From positions 3,844,001 to 3,908,000 of the forward strand of contig CAJFCV020000001.1 in the NCBI GenBank assembly GCA_904066235.2: DNA of 64,000 bases, written 5' to 3'. Origin of the DNA: Bursaphelenchus xylophilus. Lineage: Eukaryota; Nematoda; Chromadorea; Rhabditida; Aphelenchoididae. Position numbers and translations under genes: made by a program. Below the pieces are notes generated by a model. The model was not told the origin of the DNA. It was given only the letters and a program-made list of their open reading frames with translations, and ran no database searches. Shown here piece by piece: positions 22,754 to 32,260 of this stretch. Every line of letters starts with the position of its first letter. The stretch's first letter is position 1.

Positions 22754-22965
22754 CTATCCTTGAGGAAGCGGATTTCCGTACTCGTCGGTGTAGATGATCT
22801 CGGGCTGTCCAGTTATCTTGTTCCACACCTTCTTGGCAATCTTTTTGAGCCAAGACCAGAGGCCGGCATCAGCGGGAGTTACGGCTGCAATTCATATAAG
22901 CCGGAGATGCTCAACTTACCCAGGACAAAGATCAGAACGATCAACAGCAAATACTGCGCCTTCAT
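22754..22965 (-). CDS. Small secreted cationic amphipathic peptide (antimicrobial-peptide-like)
   Basis: 58-residue precursor from two exons: 22920-22965 (46 nt, phase 1) and 22754-22884. The signal peptide MKAQYLLLIVLIFVLAVTPADA probably ends after ADA. The mature peptide starts GLWSWLKKIAKKVWNKITG, a cationic amphipathic helix with Trp and Lys on opposite faces, followed by an acidic, Tyr-containing tail (PEIIYTDEYGNPLPQG). The helix composition resembles membrane-active host-defence peptides, but that is a resemblance, not a family assignment. A TATA-like AATAAAAGG lies at 23000-23008, about 35 bp upstream. No cysteines. Confidence 0.75.
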
Positions 22966-23254
22966 GTTCGTAATGCAACGTTCGGGAAGGGTCGATCGCC
23001 TTTTATTGGAGTTATCAAAAAGAGTTTTTCCCTATAATTAGAAATTATGGCTCGATTAAGATAAATCAAAAGAAGAAAATCTTGTCTAGCTGACTAAATT
23101 TGTTAATAATATCTTTCAAGAACAAGTGTAACCTCAAATATTATTGACTGAAGTCCAGTAAGGCTACCAGTATGGATGGTAGCCTTCGGAGACGGCATAT
23201 TCATCTCTTGAGTTAAGAAGCATGAATTTAGACAAAGCCATCCATGAAACTTTG

Positions 23255-23427
23255 TATCAGTCTGTCGGAAAAATAATGGCAGAAAAATATTATGCCTCGT
23301 CAAAAATATATACATAGGCTGCTTTGTCGCTAACCAAACTTCCAACTTCGGCTAGCCGTCACAGAGCTCTGCAGGGGCGATCTCAAGCCTCGAAGAGTCG
23401 CCACTATTTTACCGACAGACTAATATT
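23255..23427. mobile_element. MITE, TCAGTCTGTCGGG family
   Basis: Ends TATCAGTCTGTCGGAAAAATAATG and TATTTTACCGACAGACTAATA. It lies in the gap between the small peptide genes at 22965 and 23968. Confidence 0.75.
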
Positions 23428-23617
23428 GAAGTCAAGAGATACCAGTCCGTCCATAAAGTCATAATAAAGTTGCTGGAGTGACTTCGGCGACATCCACTAT
23501 GAAAAAACAACGCTTAACTTCGCACTGTGTAATTTGTTGACTAATTTGTTTCTGCACAGTACAAACGTCAGAAATAGTTCAGCGACTTTTCGAACGGACT
23601 CATATCTATTTCTATTT

Positions 23618-23876
23618 CTATGGACCTGATCCATTGGCCAAAAACGTACCATTTTGCATCCGGGAAATAACAAAAAAAATGTTGCAAAATACCTCCTTCT
23701 CCAAATGAAAAAAAACTCCGATTTCAGAAGCGCGACCACTCTTTCTGTGAGAGAAAGGGCGCGCAGTTCAAAAACGGAGTTTTTTAGTTGGAGAGGGAGG
23801 CATTTTGCCACATTTTTGATACTTCCCGGATGCAAAATGATACGTTTTTTGTCACGGGATCGTGTCCGTCACTGCA
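23618..23876. mobile_element. Fold-back element, GGACCTGATCC family
   Basis: Inverted repeat: GGACCTGATCCATTGGCC, AAACGTACCATTTTGCATCC and GGAAATAACAAA on the left mirror the right half (TTGATACTTCCCGGATGCAA ... GATCGTGTCC). Similar fold-backs are at 30768-31002, 63153-63362 and 63394-63616. Confidence 0.7.
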
Positions 23877-23967
23877 ATATCAGGCAAAGCTTTCCAAGAA
23901 ATTACGCGCAATTCACTTTATTAAACACATAGCACAACATTCAACCCTTCCCCAGATCATGAACAGT

Positions 23968-24168
23968 TTACTTTAGGAACTTGGCATCACCGGCTGGCTC
24001 AATGTCGACCATCATTGGCTGTCCATCGAATTGAGGCCATGGGTTTGGCTCTGGGACCGGCTCGGGGGCTGGTGAAGCCATAGAGAAGCCGACTGAAGAA
24101 CAGTGTCTTATCCGTGAGGCTTACTTACCAATGGCGAAAACGCAGAGGAGAACAAAGAAGAATCTCAT
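23968..24168 (-). CDS. Small secreted Pro/Glu-rich acidic peptide, PEP family member 2
   Basis: 54-residue paralogue of the peptides at 21695 and 27592. Exon 1 is 24129-24168 (40 nt, phase 1, MRFFFVLLCVFAI); exon 2 is 23968-24092. The mature part SPAPEPVPEPNPWPQFDGQP is followed by MMVDIEPAGDAKFLK. The intron is only 36 nt. TATATAAAA lies at 24211-24219, about 43 bp before the ATG. Confidence 0.75.
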
Positions 24169-24390
24169 TTTGAACACGACAAGTCTATGAGTTCTTCGTC
24201 GTTTTCCTTGTTTTATATAGTAAATCGTAATTATCCCAACGAAATAATCGAATAAGTAGATTAAATTTGGGGGAAAGTCAATGAAATAGACTATGTCTGC
24301 TTCAAAAACGAATTTTATTTGGTTTTAACTGGCAAATTTAATTTTTTTATTTCGATTTCAAGTCTTTTTTGATATTTTTTGAATCGAAAA

Positions 24391-24631
24391 ATGTGGCTGA
24401 AATTCTTGTTTTTGATTGTAATGTGCTTTTCAGTTTGTAAGCCATTTTTATACAGGTTTTTTAAGATGTTTTTAAGTCATGTTCATCATCAAAAATATTG
24501 ATTTTTTTTCAGTCCAAACTGCCGAAGGATCAACCGCCACTCTGGGCAAAGTTTTTCTAAAAATCCTTGGCCCAGCTGCGGAGTTCTTTGGGAAGACCGT
24601 TTCCTACCTCTTCGGCTACCTTCCGTACTAA
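24391..24631 (+). CDS. Small secreted amphipathic peptide, GPAA family member 1
   Basis: 54-residue precursor: exon 1 is 24391-24436 (46 nt, phase 1, MWLKFLFLIVMCFSV), exon 2 is 24513-24631. After the signal region ending near QTAEG the mature peptide reads TLGKVFLKILGPAAEFFGKT and then an aromatic end (SYLFGYLPY). The LKILGPAA core is shared with the next gene. It is cysteine-free and helical with few charges. Function unknown; membrane interaction is a reasonable guess. Confidence 0.7.
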
Positions 24632-24827
24632 AATTACTATCAAAAAATTTATGTTTTTCTAATTGTTCGTTTTTTAAAATCAATTTTTTAATAAAAATTG
24701 ATCAATAATATTAATTTTTCACAATGATTTAATTATTGTCAATTTAAATCCAAATTTGCTTATTCGATTATAAAACTTCAAAGTCGTTTCGAAATTTCTT
24801 TATTGTCCTAAACTTTGTGTGCAAAAA

Positions 24828-25609
24828 ATGTACCTGAAGGCTTTATTGGTCACCGTCGTCATTTTTGCAATTTGTAAGAATTTTTTTTCAAGTTCTCCGT
24901 ATGTGAAATCACCGGCATAATGTGAAAATTTCATATTGCAGATCAGCCAGTGGAAGGAGTTGGCGGAATGTTGCTCAAAATTGCAAAGTAAGCAGGAAAA
25001 ACGGAGAGGGTGGTAGACATGACATTCATATTTCATTAAACTTTGCAAAGCTTGCTGATTGCGAATGTGCTTGGCGCAAAAAAATCTAGAGAGTTTTCAC
25101 TGTGCGGTTTTGCGCGTCGTTGCGAATGTTTTGCACGGCAAATTTTGACCCAAAAACACTATTTTGAACAGTGCATTTTTATTTATTTTTCCTTACGTCA
25201 CGCTTGACGACAAATCTTCTTTTTTTTCAAAATGCGACGGAATTTGGGGACGCACAAAGCTGAGCCAAACTAAAATTTCTGAAAATTGAAATTTATGCTT
25301 TCCAGGCGGCCCCCAGTTATTATTAGCGGCAGTAACTCACGTAACCAATTTTTTTGGATAAAAAAATATGGTTACGTGAAAAAAGACTCCTTTGTTCGAA
25401 AGAAAATTCATGATGATTTTTGGTGAACCCAAGCTAAAACTCTTTTTATTATATATCCTTGTTAGGCCTACCACCTCAAAGACATTATGTATAAATTCTT
25501 CAGAAGGCTAATTGGACCAGCCGCCGACATTGCCGGCGCCTCCATTGCTCTCGGCATAAGGCACTTGGATGACATTCTAAAATATTTTAATATCCAGCTT
25601 GGAAAATAA
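24828..25609 (+). CDS. Small secreted amphipathic peptide, GPAA family member 2
   Basis: 65-residue precursor with three exons: 24828-24873 (46 nt, phase 1), 24942-24987 and 25504-25609; phases agree. The signal region is MYLKALLVTVVIFAIYQPVEG; the mature part GGMLLKIAKRLIGPAADIAG spans the second junction and is followed by a helical end (HLDDILKYFNIQLGK). The donor of intron 2 (AA|GTAAGC) overlaps an in-frame AAG TAA, so intron retention would give a 31-residue product. Intron 2 (24988-25503) holds GCACAGTGCA-type repeats. TATAAAAC lies at 24769-24776, about 52 bp upstream of the ATG. Confidence 0.65.
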
Positions 25610-25792
25610 AAAATTTTGTCTTGATTTGGCAGCATTTTTTTCAGAGTTCTCGCAATGGAAGACTTCCAAATGCGACGCTCTGACTTTTTTAAAGATTTGC
25701 ACACGTGTCAGACATAGGCCACAAACATTATGTATTAATTCCTGAAAACTTTAGCTCGCGGTTATCTGGGAGAGCCGAGTATTGAATAATTT

Positions 25793-27173
25793 TTGACACC
25801 GAGAGAGCACTTCCTAGAATCACTACAGGTACTATCAGCAAAATACGGCTTCCCGCGAACCATTTTGAGCGACCAGGCTTCGTATTTCAAATTAGCTGAA
25901 AAAACATTGAATAAAACGGTATTCGAAAGTGAAGACATCGATGAGTACCTGAAAAAATACAAAATTCAGTGGAAATTCACAGTGGTTTACTCCCCATGGG
26001 AAGGAGGAACATACGAACGGTTAATTGCATTAGTAAAAGATAATCTGAGGAGAAATTTTACTGGAAAGAAAAGTATATCATATGAAAATTTAAATATAAT
26101 CTTACCATACACGGAAACCATAATAAATTCCCGACCACTATTGGTAGTTAGTAAAGATTCGGCAATAATAAGGCCAATAGACTTACTCATGCCACTTCGG
26201 AAACCATTAGCGTTGCCATTGTATGAAAACGAGATTAGCGAATATGATCCAAACACACCCCAAAATGTCCAAAACCTCGTTCAGACCTTTGTACGAATGC
26301 AGAACAAGATTGCAGACATCAAGGGGATTTGGCAAAACGAGTATCTACATTCGATCTCCACCAAAAATTGTGGAAAATTCGGAGCGAATGGAAAACAAAA
26401 AAATGAGTGGAAAATCAACGAGATAGTTGCATTTAAAAATCCGAGTCTCGACACGAAAACTCAAAGACTACAGTTGGGCAAAATTACCCGGGTGTGGGAG
26501 AAACATTTAAAAATATTGACGGAAAACAACATTGAAACCACGGTTCCGCTCAGATTTTGCCGAAAAATCAGTTGTAATACAATGTCTGCGGATGATGCGT
26601 TTACTCCTTTCCTCCCACGGGACGGTGATGAGCTGGTAAACCCGCAAGCGTAAGCTTCGATCCTTTTTCCAAATATTTTTTTTACGTTTAGATAATTTTT
26701 AGATAATAATTTTTAATTTTATTCCCTTCTGATGAACAGCTAAGCCTCTTAGCCACATTAAATTTATTTTTAGACCTGAAAACATCCAACCTCGAGAAGA
26801 GATTCTCACCAAGCTTCAAGAACTACTGCCCAAATGCCCCACCACAACACTGCATCAACTTAATGAAGTTTCCCGTCAATGCAACGACATCCATCTCGGA
26901 ACATGGCTGAGCCGAGTAACCTGCACGTTCGTCGGTCGCCCTCAACATCTACCACCGGCCCCTACTCCACCAACTCTTTATACCGCTCCGTCCAATCAAC
27001 CAGTGGCCGCATCAACACATGATCATCCATCTTCATCCAGAGCACAACGTCAGCAACACTACACGTCCCCCCATGACAACAACCAATTGACGGCTCTGCT
27101 CGCCAATCTACTCGCAAATACCCTCAACAATCATCCGCCACACTACAATCGCGGACGACGCGGAGGTCGCTGA
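25793..27173 (+). CDS. BEL/Pao-type retroelement pol fragment (integrase C-terminal half plus tail)
   Basis: 5'-truncated retroelement protein. The frame 25793-26649 contains the second part of a DDE integrase core: GFPRTILSDQASYF (second Asp), then SPWEGGTYERLIALVKDNLR (catalytic Glu). A further domain ending QLGKITRVWEKHLKIL matches the family that follows integrase in BEL/Pao elements (DUF5641 type). An apparent intron (26650-26773, GTAAGC...TTTTTAG) joins in phase to 26774-27173, a Pro/His/Gln-rich tail ending RGRRGGR and TGA. The 5' boundary (about 25797) is abrupt inside a dispersed repeat. No reverse transcriptase, protease or 5' LTR is present, so it is a remnant, though the surviving frame is intact. 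Confidence 0.75.
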
Positions 27174-27196
27174 CGGTACCATCCACGTGGGGGAGT

Positions 27197-27510
27197 GTAG
27201 ATAGTACACTATCTAGATGCAATGGTCCCAACACGAAAACCATGGGGACGAAGAAGCCACGTCAACAAAGCAACACGAGGATTTTTGGCTGGACAAAAGG
27301 AGTATGATTTGGGCTTTGGTGAGATACAGTTGGTTTTTGAGTTGCCCTTTGTTTATTTAGTAGTTATTTAGTTTAGGTTAGATATTATTTGAGTATTATT
27401 TTAGGTATCCTTGGCCATGTCTTGGGAGGCTCATAAGTCATAATTGATGCAAGAAAACAAAAGCAATATGTTGCCAAGGTTTGCAATTATCAATCCACAA
27501 TAATTTACGC
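27197..27510 (+). mobile_element. Probable 3' LTR remnant of the BEL/Pao element
   Basis: Directly after the pol stop there is a purine tract (GTGGGGGAG, 27188-27196) followed by TGTAGATAGTACACTATC, the usual arrangement of polypurine tract and 3' LTR start. The right edge is not fixed; no second LTR is in the window. Confidence 0.45.
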
Positions 27511-27591
27511 GCCTGTTTTTATTTCCAGAACAGTTTACTGTAAGTAATTATGTAAAAGAAAATGTGGATTGCCGTAGTAAAGCAACAGGGA

Positions 27592-28008
27592 TTAGTAAGA
27601 GTAAGCTGCATCCCCGACGGGCTCAATGTCAACCAACATGGCTGGCTCGCCGCCGTATTGAGGCAAGGGCATGGGTTCAGGGGCCGGCTCGGGTTTGGGG
27701 GAGGCCATGGAGAAGCCAACTGAAAGTTAAAAGGTTACGTGTTATTTTAGCTTCAATGGCCTATGAAAAGTAGTTTAGTCTGTCGGGAAAATAATGTGGA
27801 TTTGTCGCAGCAAAATTTTTCGCTTTCTTCCAGTCTCGTAGCAAATCTAAAGCCGCGTCTAGGTAAAGCGATGATGGGATTTCAAGGAGCGACAAGTCTA
27901 TATTATTTTCCCGACAAACTGATATTATATGTAGTAAGGATGGTTCCAGAAATTTTTGAAAAACTTACCGACAGCGAACACCAGGAAGAGAACGTAGAAG
28001 AAGTTCAT
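27592..28008 (-). CDS. Small secreted Pro/Glu-rich acidic peptide, PEP family member 3
   Basis: 55-residue paralogue of the genes at 21695 and 23968. Exon 1 is 27969-28008 (40 nt, phase 1, MNFFYVLFLVFAV), exon 2 is 27592-27719. The mature part SPKPEPAPEPMPLPQYGGEP is followed by AMLVDIEPVGDAAYSY. The intron is lengthened by a MITE (27774-27926). TATAAAAG lies at 28058-28065, about 51 bp before the ATG. The first exon differs from that of member 1 at a single residue (Leu/Val at position 10 versus Ile). Confidence 0.75.
27774..27926. mobile_element. MITE, TCAGTCTGTCGGG family, in PEP-3 intron
   Basis: Ends TAGTCTGTCGGGAAAATAATG and ATTATTTTCCCGACAAACTGA; wholly inside the intron 27720-27968. 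Confidence 0.8.
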
Positions 28009-28288
28009 GATTAGAGTTTGAAGACAATGTCTATGATTTTACCCTCGGGATGCTGGCCTTTTATAGCACTCCTTTAATTAAATCATCGCAGATTTTGCTT
28101 CAAATCACAGGTTTGGCCTGTTATTCTAAATTAAAATAATTGCTTAATCGTTCATAAATTTATAGTTTCAAATTTGAAGTGATTTACTAATCGAATAAAT
28201 CAATAAAAAAAAATTTCAGATTGAATCTAAACAGAAAAAAGGAGAGTATAAAAAGCAAGGTTTTATGCAAGAAAAATCATTTGAGAAC

Positions 28289-29208
28289 ATGAAAGTTCAA
28301 AGTGTGCTGCTGCTTCTTGTTGTTTTTCTATGCGGTAAGTTAGGTAGATGAAAAAGTGTTTGCCATTGCAGAACGCACCTGAAAAAAAGCATCGTTGTGA
28401 CAGCGACAAATGTTCTACATATTTCACGCAACAATTCAGGCGGTCTCCTGCGGCAACGCGTTGATTTGTTCAGTGACAAAATGTTTCTTTTTCCCTATAT
28501 ACTGATAGAAATTTTTTTGTCCGCAGCGCATTATTTTTTATGATAAGAAAAGTCGGCGATTATCAGTCTGTCGGGAAAATAGCGTGGATTTGTCTCAACA
28601 TAATTTCTTGCCTCCTCCAAGGAATCTCCGGCTGCGGCCAGTCGTCACAAATCCCAATCTACACTATTTTCCCGACAGATTAATATAAAGACTAACGTCT
28701 GTTTGGGGTAGCACTCAACAAGCCCACACTAGCGCAAAAATTTCCTTCGGCGATCAAGTTAGAGACAGTTTTTTGCGAAGCAACTGAAGCCTGCGGACTT
28801 CTGGGACATGCCCGAACTACTGCGCACTAAACTGAACACTGTGCTTCAGTCGAGACAACAACGGTTAAACGGACCGTGTCTCCAGGGTGCTGAAAAATAG
28901 CTGTCGCGTCTTCTATTGGCTACATTCTACATCGAATACCATTTTCAGCCTTCTCCGCTGACGCGCAGCAAAACAATGAGGAACCAAGTTTTGGTCGGAA
29001 TATTGTCAAGTTCTTTCGGGATGTGAGAGGGAAGTTAATCAGAATAATTGACCCGGGAAATAAGGCGTTCGGAGGGCTGAAACAACAACAACAACAACAA
29101 CAACAACAGCAAGTACCAATGGAAGCCGGCCCTCCCATACCACTGGAGCAGATGCAGCCGCAGCAAGGTGTGCCGTGTGGACGGCCAAATCGATGTCAAA
29201 AGAAGTAA
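28289..29208 (+). CDS. Small secreted peptide with polyglutamine tract, DPGNKAF family member 1
   Basis: 101-residue precursor: exon 1 is 28289-28334 (46 nt, phase 1, MKVQSVLLLLVVFLC), exon 2 is 28949-29208. Signal peptide ends near SADA. The mature part has a cationic amphipathic helix (FGRNIVKFFRDVRGKLIRII), then DPGNKAF, then about ten glutamines from a CAA run, a Pro/Glu/Gln tail and a final CGRPNRC with the only two mature cysteines. The intron holds a MITE (28561-28686). TATAAAAAG is at 28247-28255, 34 bp before the ATG. Paralogue of the gene at 30130; role unknown. Confidence 0.75.
28561..28686. mobile_element. MITE, TCAGTCTGTCGGG family, in DPGNKAF-1 intron
   Basis: Ends TATCAGTCTGTCGGGAAAAT and CTATTTTCCCGACAGATTAATA, inside intron 28335-28948. 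Confidence 0.8.
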
Positions 29209-29555
29209 TATGTTGTTGTAAAATATATAAAAAAAGGAATAAAAACATTGTGAAATACGTGCTAAAATTTACATTCGCTTTTTTATTACAAAAAGATTTG
29301 GAAATATTTAACATCAATATCAGCCAAAATTTGCTTACAACAGGAAATTCTAACAATAGATTTGGCGGCTGATGTTGCGAATTGCGCTTTCAGTTGCATA
29401 GATGGCTTGAATAGTTACTGTAATGTTAACCAGGCGTTTTTAAAGGTTCAGAAACCATCTTCTTGAAAACAAACTCCCATAACTTTGTAAGCGGTGGATG
29501 GATTCAAGTGAAGCTTTTCAGATTTTTGTATTTATCAGCACTAGAGAGTTGTCAC

Positions 29556-29837
29556 CAGAGATTGCCACGGCTCCGAAGCCGGCTCTTGGCTCCGGCTCTT
29601 GAGCCCAAAATCGGAGCCAGGGTTCTCAGCGTTCAGAAAAGTAAAAATTTCGTGATCTTGTTAAACCAATTGCTTGAAAAATACTGGGAAGGATGTGCTG
29701 CGTAAGTACGACAACTTGGCTCAAAAACGTTGGAAACATTTTTGCACGGGAGCCGGTGCCGGAACTGCAAATTTGGCCTCGGTTCCGGCTCTGAGAACTA
29801 ACAGCCTGAGCCGAAATTTTGGCCGTAGCAATCTCTG
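29556..29837. mobile_element. hAT-type MITE, CAGAGATTGCC family, copy 1
   Basis: 282-bp element with TIRs CAGAGATTGCCACGG and CCGTAGCAATCTCTG. It is flanked by near-perfect 8-bp direct repeats GTTGTCAC / GTTGTCAG. The interior has many GAGCCGGAGCC-type motifs. The second copy is at 33508-33813. The rest of 29209-30087 is non-coding. Confidence 0.75.
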
Positions 29838-29868
29838 GTTGTCAGTAAAAAAATTCCGTGATACCACG

Positions 29869-29930
29869 TAGATTACGTTAGCCAAATAGTAATTTCTAAT
29901 CGGTAAATGTCGGCTGCCCGCTGCATATCA
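29869..29930 (+). promoter_or_regulatory. Conserved upstream block shared with the peptide gene at 45767
   Basis: The block ATACCACGTAGATTACG...AATAGTAATTTCTAATCGG...TGCCCGC aligns with 45485-45543 (ATACTACGTAGATTACA...AATAGTAATTCTAAACGG...TGCCCGC). Each copy lies about 200-285 bp upstream of a small secreted-peptide ATG (30130 and 45767). A shared regulatory element or an old repeat; only the similarity is directly seen. Confidence 0.4.
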
Positions 29931-30129
29931 CATTATTATCTCCTGAGGTATAGTAAAATAGACTTTCGGAATATTAAAATAACGTCTAATACATTGAAGC
30001 CGAAGTAAAGTCATAATTGGCTTATGCAATTAGCCTATAAAAACATTATTTTTTGATTCATCTATTGATAATTCTGTATGTAAATATGTATATAAACTAA
30101 AATCATTCGACAAAAAATTATTTGGGAAC

Positions 30130-30591
30130 ATGAAGTTCCAAAGTGTCTTGGTACTAGTGGTTGTGTTGCTCTGCGGTAAGTATATAGCCTTAATATGTAA
30201 TAGCACTAGGAAATCTGAAGTTTGATGCTTTTTTGAGACTAAATTAAAGGAAAAAGAGTAACAGTCTGTCGGGAAAATAATGAACGCAATGTCGCTGCGC
30301 CGATTGCGTCGCTGAAGTGAAAAGTAATTTGATTTTGTCGCGACACAATTCATTTTTTCGGCAGCGATCCGATTTTCGATGCTCATTATTTTCCCGGCAG
30401 AGTGGTACAGTTGTAATACTCTACACATTTTTGGTGACAAATACAGTTCGGTTTTAGCCGCCGCTGTGCACGCGCAAGACGACGGCCCTAGCTTCGGAAC
30501 CAACCTGGTTGAATTCTTCCGCAATCTCAGAAACGGCGTTGTCAGATTCATCGATCCCGGAAACAAGGCTTTTAAGCAACAACAGCAATAG
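30130..30591 (+). CDS. Small secreted amphipathic peptide, DPGNKAF family member 2
   Basis: 59-residue precursor: exon 1 is 30130-30175 (46 nt, phase 1, MKFQSVLVLVVVLLC), exon 2 is 30458-30591. After AVHAQ the mature part reads SFGTNLVEFFRNLRNGVVRF, then IDPGNKAFKQQQQ and stop. It is a short form of the paralogue at 28289 that lacks the long Q-tract and the CGRPNRC end. The intron contains a MITE (30261-30407). TATATAAAC is at 30089-30097, 33 bp upstream of the ATG. Confidence 0.75.
30261..30407. mobile_element. MITE, TCAGTCTGTCGGG family, in DPGNKAF-2 intron
   Basis: Ends ACAGTCTGTCGGGAAAATAATG and CATTATTTTCCCGGCAGAGTGGT. The interior is of the GCGTCGC/AATTTGATTTT type shared with 1488-1624 and 37603-37727. 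Confidence 0.75.
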
Positions 30592-30767
30592 CCGTGACCT
30601 CCAATTTCCATCCATATCCAAATGCAACAACGCTGAGACCAAATCCACAAGTGTTAAATATGAAGTATGAACTTTAATAAAATGCCGTAAGAAAAAACCT
30701 GTTACTATTATGCGTGAACGATAAAGAAAAGAGGTTTGATATGACCTTCGAGCACTTACAATGAGGG

Positions 30768-31002
30768 ACCTGATCCAGTGGCAAGAAACGTACCATTTTG
30801 CATCCCGGAAGTATGAATAAATGTAACAAAATGCCTCCTTCTCCAACTAAAGAACTCCGTTTTGAAGGGCCCTCACAAAACGAAGGGTGCGCTCTTGAAA
30901 TTGGAGTTTTTTCACTTGGGGAGTGAGGCATTTTTCCACATTTTTTGATACTTCCCAGTTAGAAAATGGTACGTTTTTGCCACTGAATCAGGTCCGCCAC
31001 TG
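30768..31002. mobile_element. Fold-back element, GGACCTGATCC family
   Basis: GGGACCTGATCCAGTGGC and GAAACGTACCATTTTGCATCC at the left mirror AAAATGGTACG...GCCACTGAATCAGGTCCGCC at the right. 31003-31735 contains an old AGCTCGCG-type repeat fragment and no supported gene. Confidence 0.7.
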
Positions 31003-31778
31003 TATAAGTGAAGTACTCAAAGTGTGACGCTTAGATTTTGATGAAACTTGTTGCAAATTTAGAGTAATCTTTTCTAACGCGTAAAGGAGATGAGATATCT
31101 AGCTCGCGCTTTGCAGTAACGACTGAGACTTTTATGTTAAAAGTTGGCAAAGATGTGTCACTGTTTTTGCCAATTTTTACACAAAAAGATTGATGGCTAT
31201 TTCCACCGTAGCTTGTGTTTCCACAAAAGATCAACTTTTCCGCACGAACCCGGCAAAAGGTACGGCTAAAATTTGGTTTTGTCCATGATTAAAACTGATC
31301 ACAATCCGCCTTGGTCTCCCTCTACCATACTATTTTCCCTCAAGGTGCCTTCTTCGCCCAGCTGCCCTCTTCGAAAAATCTAGGTTCCCCAAAAGTGCCC
31401 GCTTCGGATCCAATTGTTCCTTTTGCAACTGCCCACAAAAGCCGCGCCAGCAGTTGGTTGTCCCCAAATTTTGTCCCTTTTACAGCATGTTTCCATTGGT
31501 TTGATGATAGCTCTCGGATGATCTTCATTATTAAAAGTTACGTTATATTATTTACTTATCATCTTCTCGCAAAAAACCTTTTGATTTAGCAATTATCTCC
31601 TCGAACCTGTCTCATAAAGTGCAATATTAAATTGATTACAACTCTTTGTCAATTATGAATTATGACGCTATAATTTGATATAACTCCACTTACAATTAGC
31701 TTGTTATATTCGATTATTCAAATGGTAAGCTCAAATATAAAAACTTTGTGCGACGAAATCAAAGGTATTTGGGGGAAG

Positions 31779-32086
31779 ATGAAGTCTGGAACTTTGTTGA
31801 TCCTCGTGCTGGTGGGACTATGCGGTAAGAACGGTACATGGTTGAGGAATTTTTAGCCCTCTCCGTCAGCGCTCAAGGCTATCAGCCCGGCGGTTTTATG
31901 GACAAGATGATAGACAAGTTCAGAATATGGAGAGACCGTTTTGTAAACTGGCTCGATCCTCGCAGAGCCAATCAGCAATATGGCGGATATGACCCGAGCC
32001 AGATGCAAGCGCCAATGCCCATACAGCCGCCAATGCAACAGCAATTCCAAGGCGGCAGCATGCAGAACATCCCGCAATATGGATAA
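31779..32086 (+). CDS. Small secreted amphipathic Gln-rich peptide
   Basis: 91-residue precursor: exon 1 is 31779-31824 (46 nt, phase 1, MKSGTLLILVLVGLC), exon 2 is 31857-32086, with an intron of only 32 nt. After SVSAQ the mature part has a helix rich in Arg/Trp (FMDKMIDKFRIWRDRFVNWL), then DPRRANQQ and a Gln/Pro/Met-rich tail. It is a diverged member of the DPGNKAF group (same exon plan, helix then DP). TATAAAAAC is at 31736-31744, 35 bp before the ATG. Confidence 0.75.
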
Positions 32087-32260
32087 ATTGTTGTGGTGAA
32101 ATTTAACAGATATAAATTTGCGTTTGCTGAGGCGAAAAGAAAAAATCGTAAATATATTATGTATAGCTATATTTTACGTGATATTTAGAGGGTGGCATAG
32201 GAAAAAGGCAATTTTAAGTTTATTACGATTTGCAATACGTTTTTCACTAGACGGCAGCTT

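Noticed and set aside
31311..31589. 92-codon frame between peptide genes
   Set aside because: No signal peptide, promoter or intron plan like its neighbours; composition is ambiguous on both strands.
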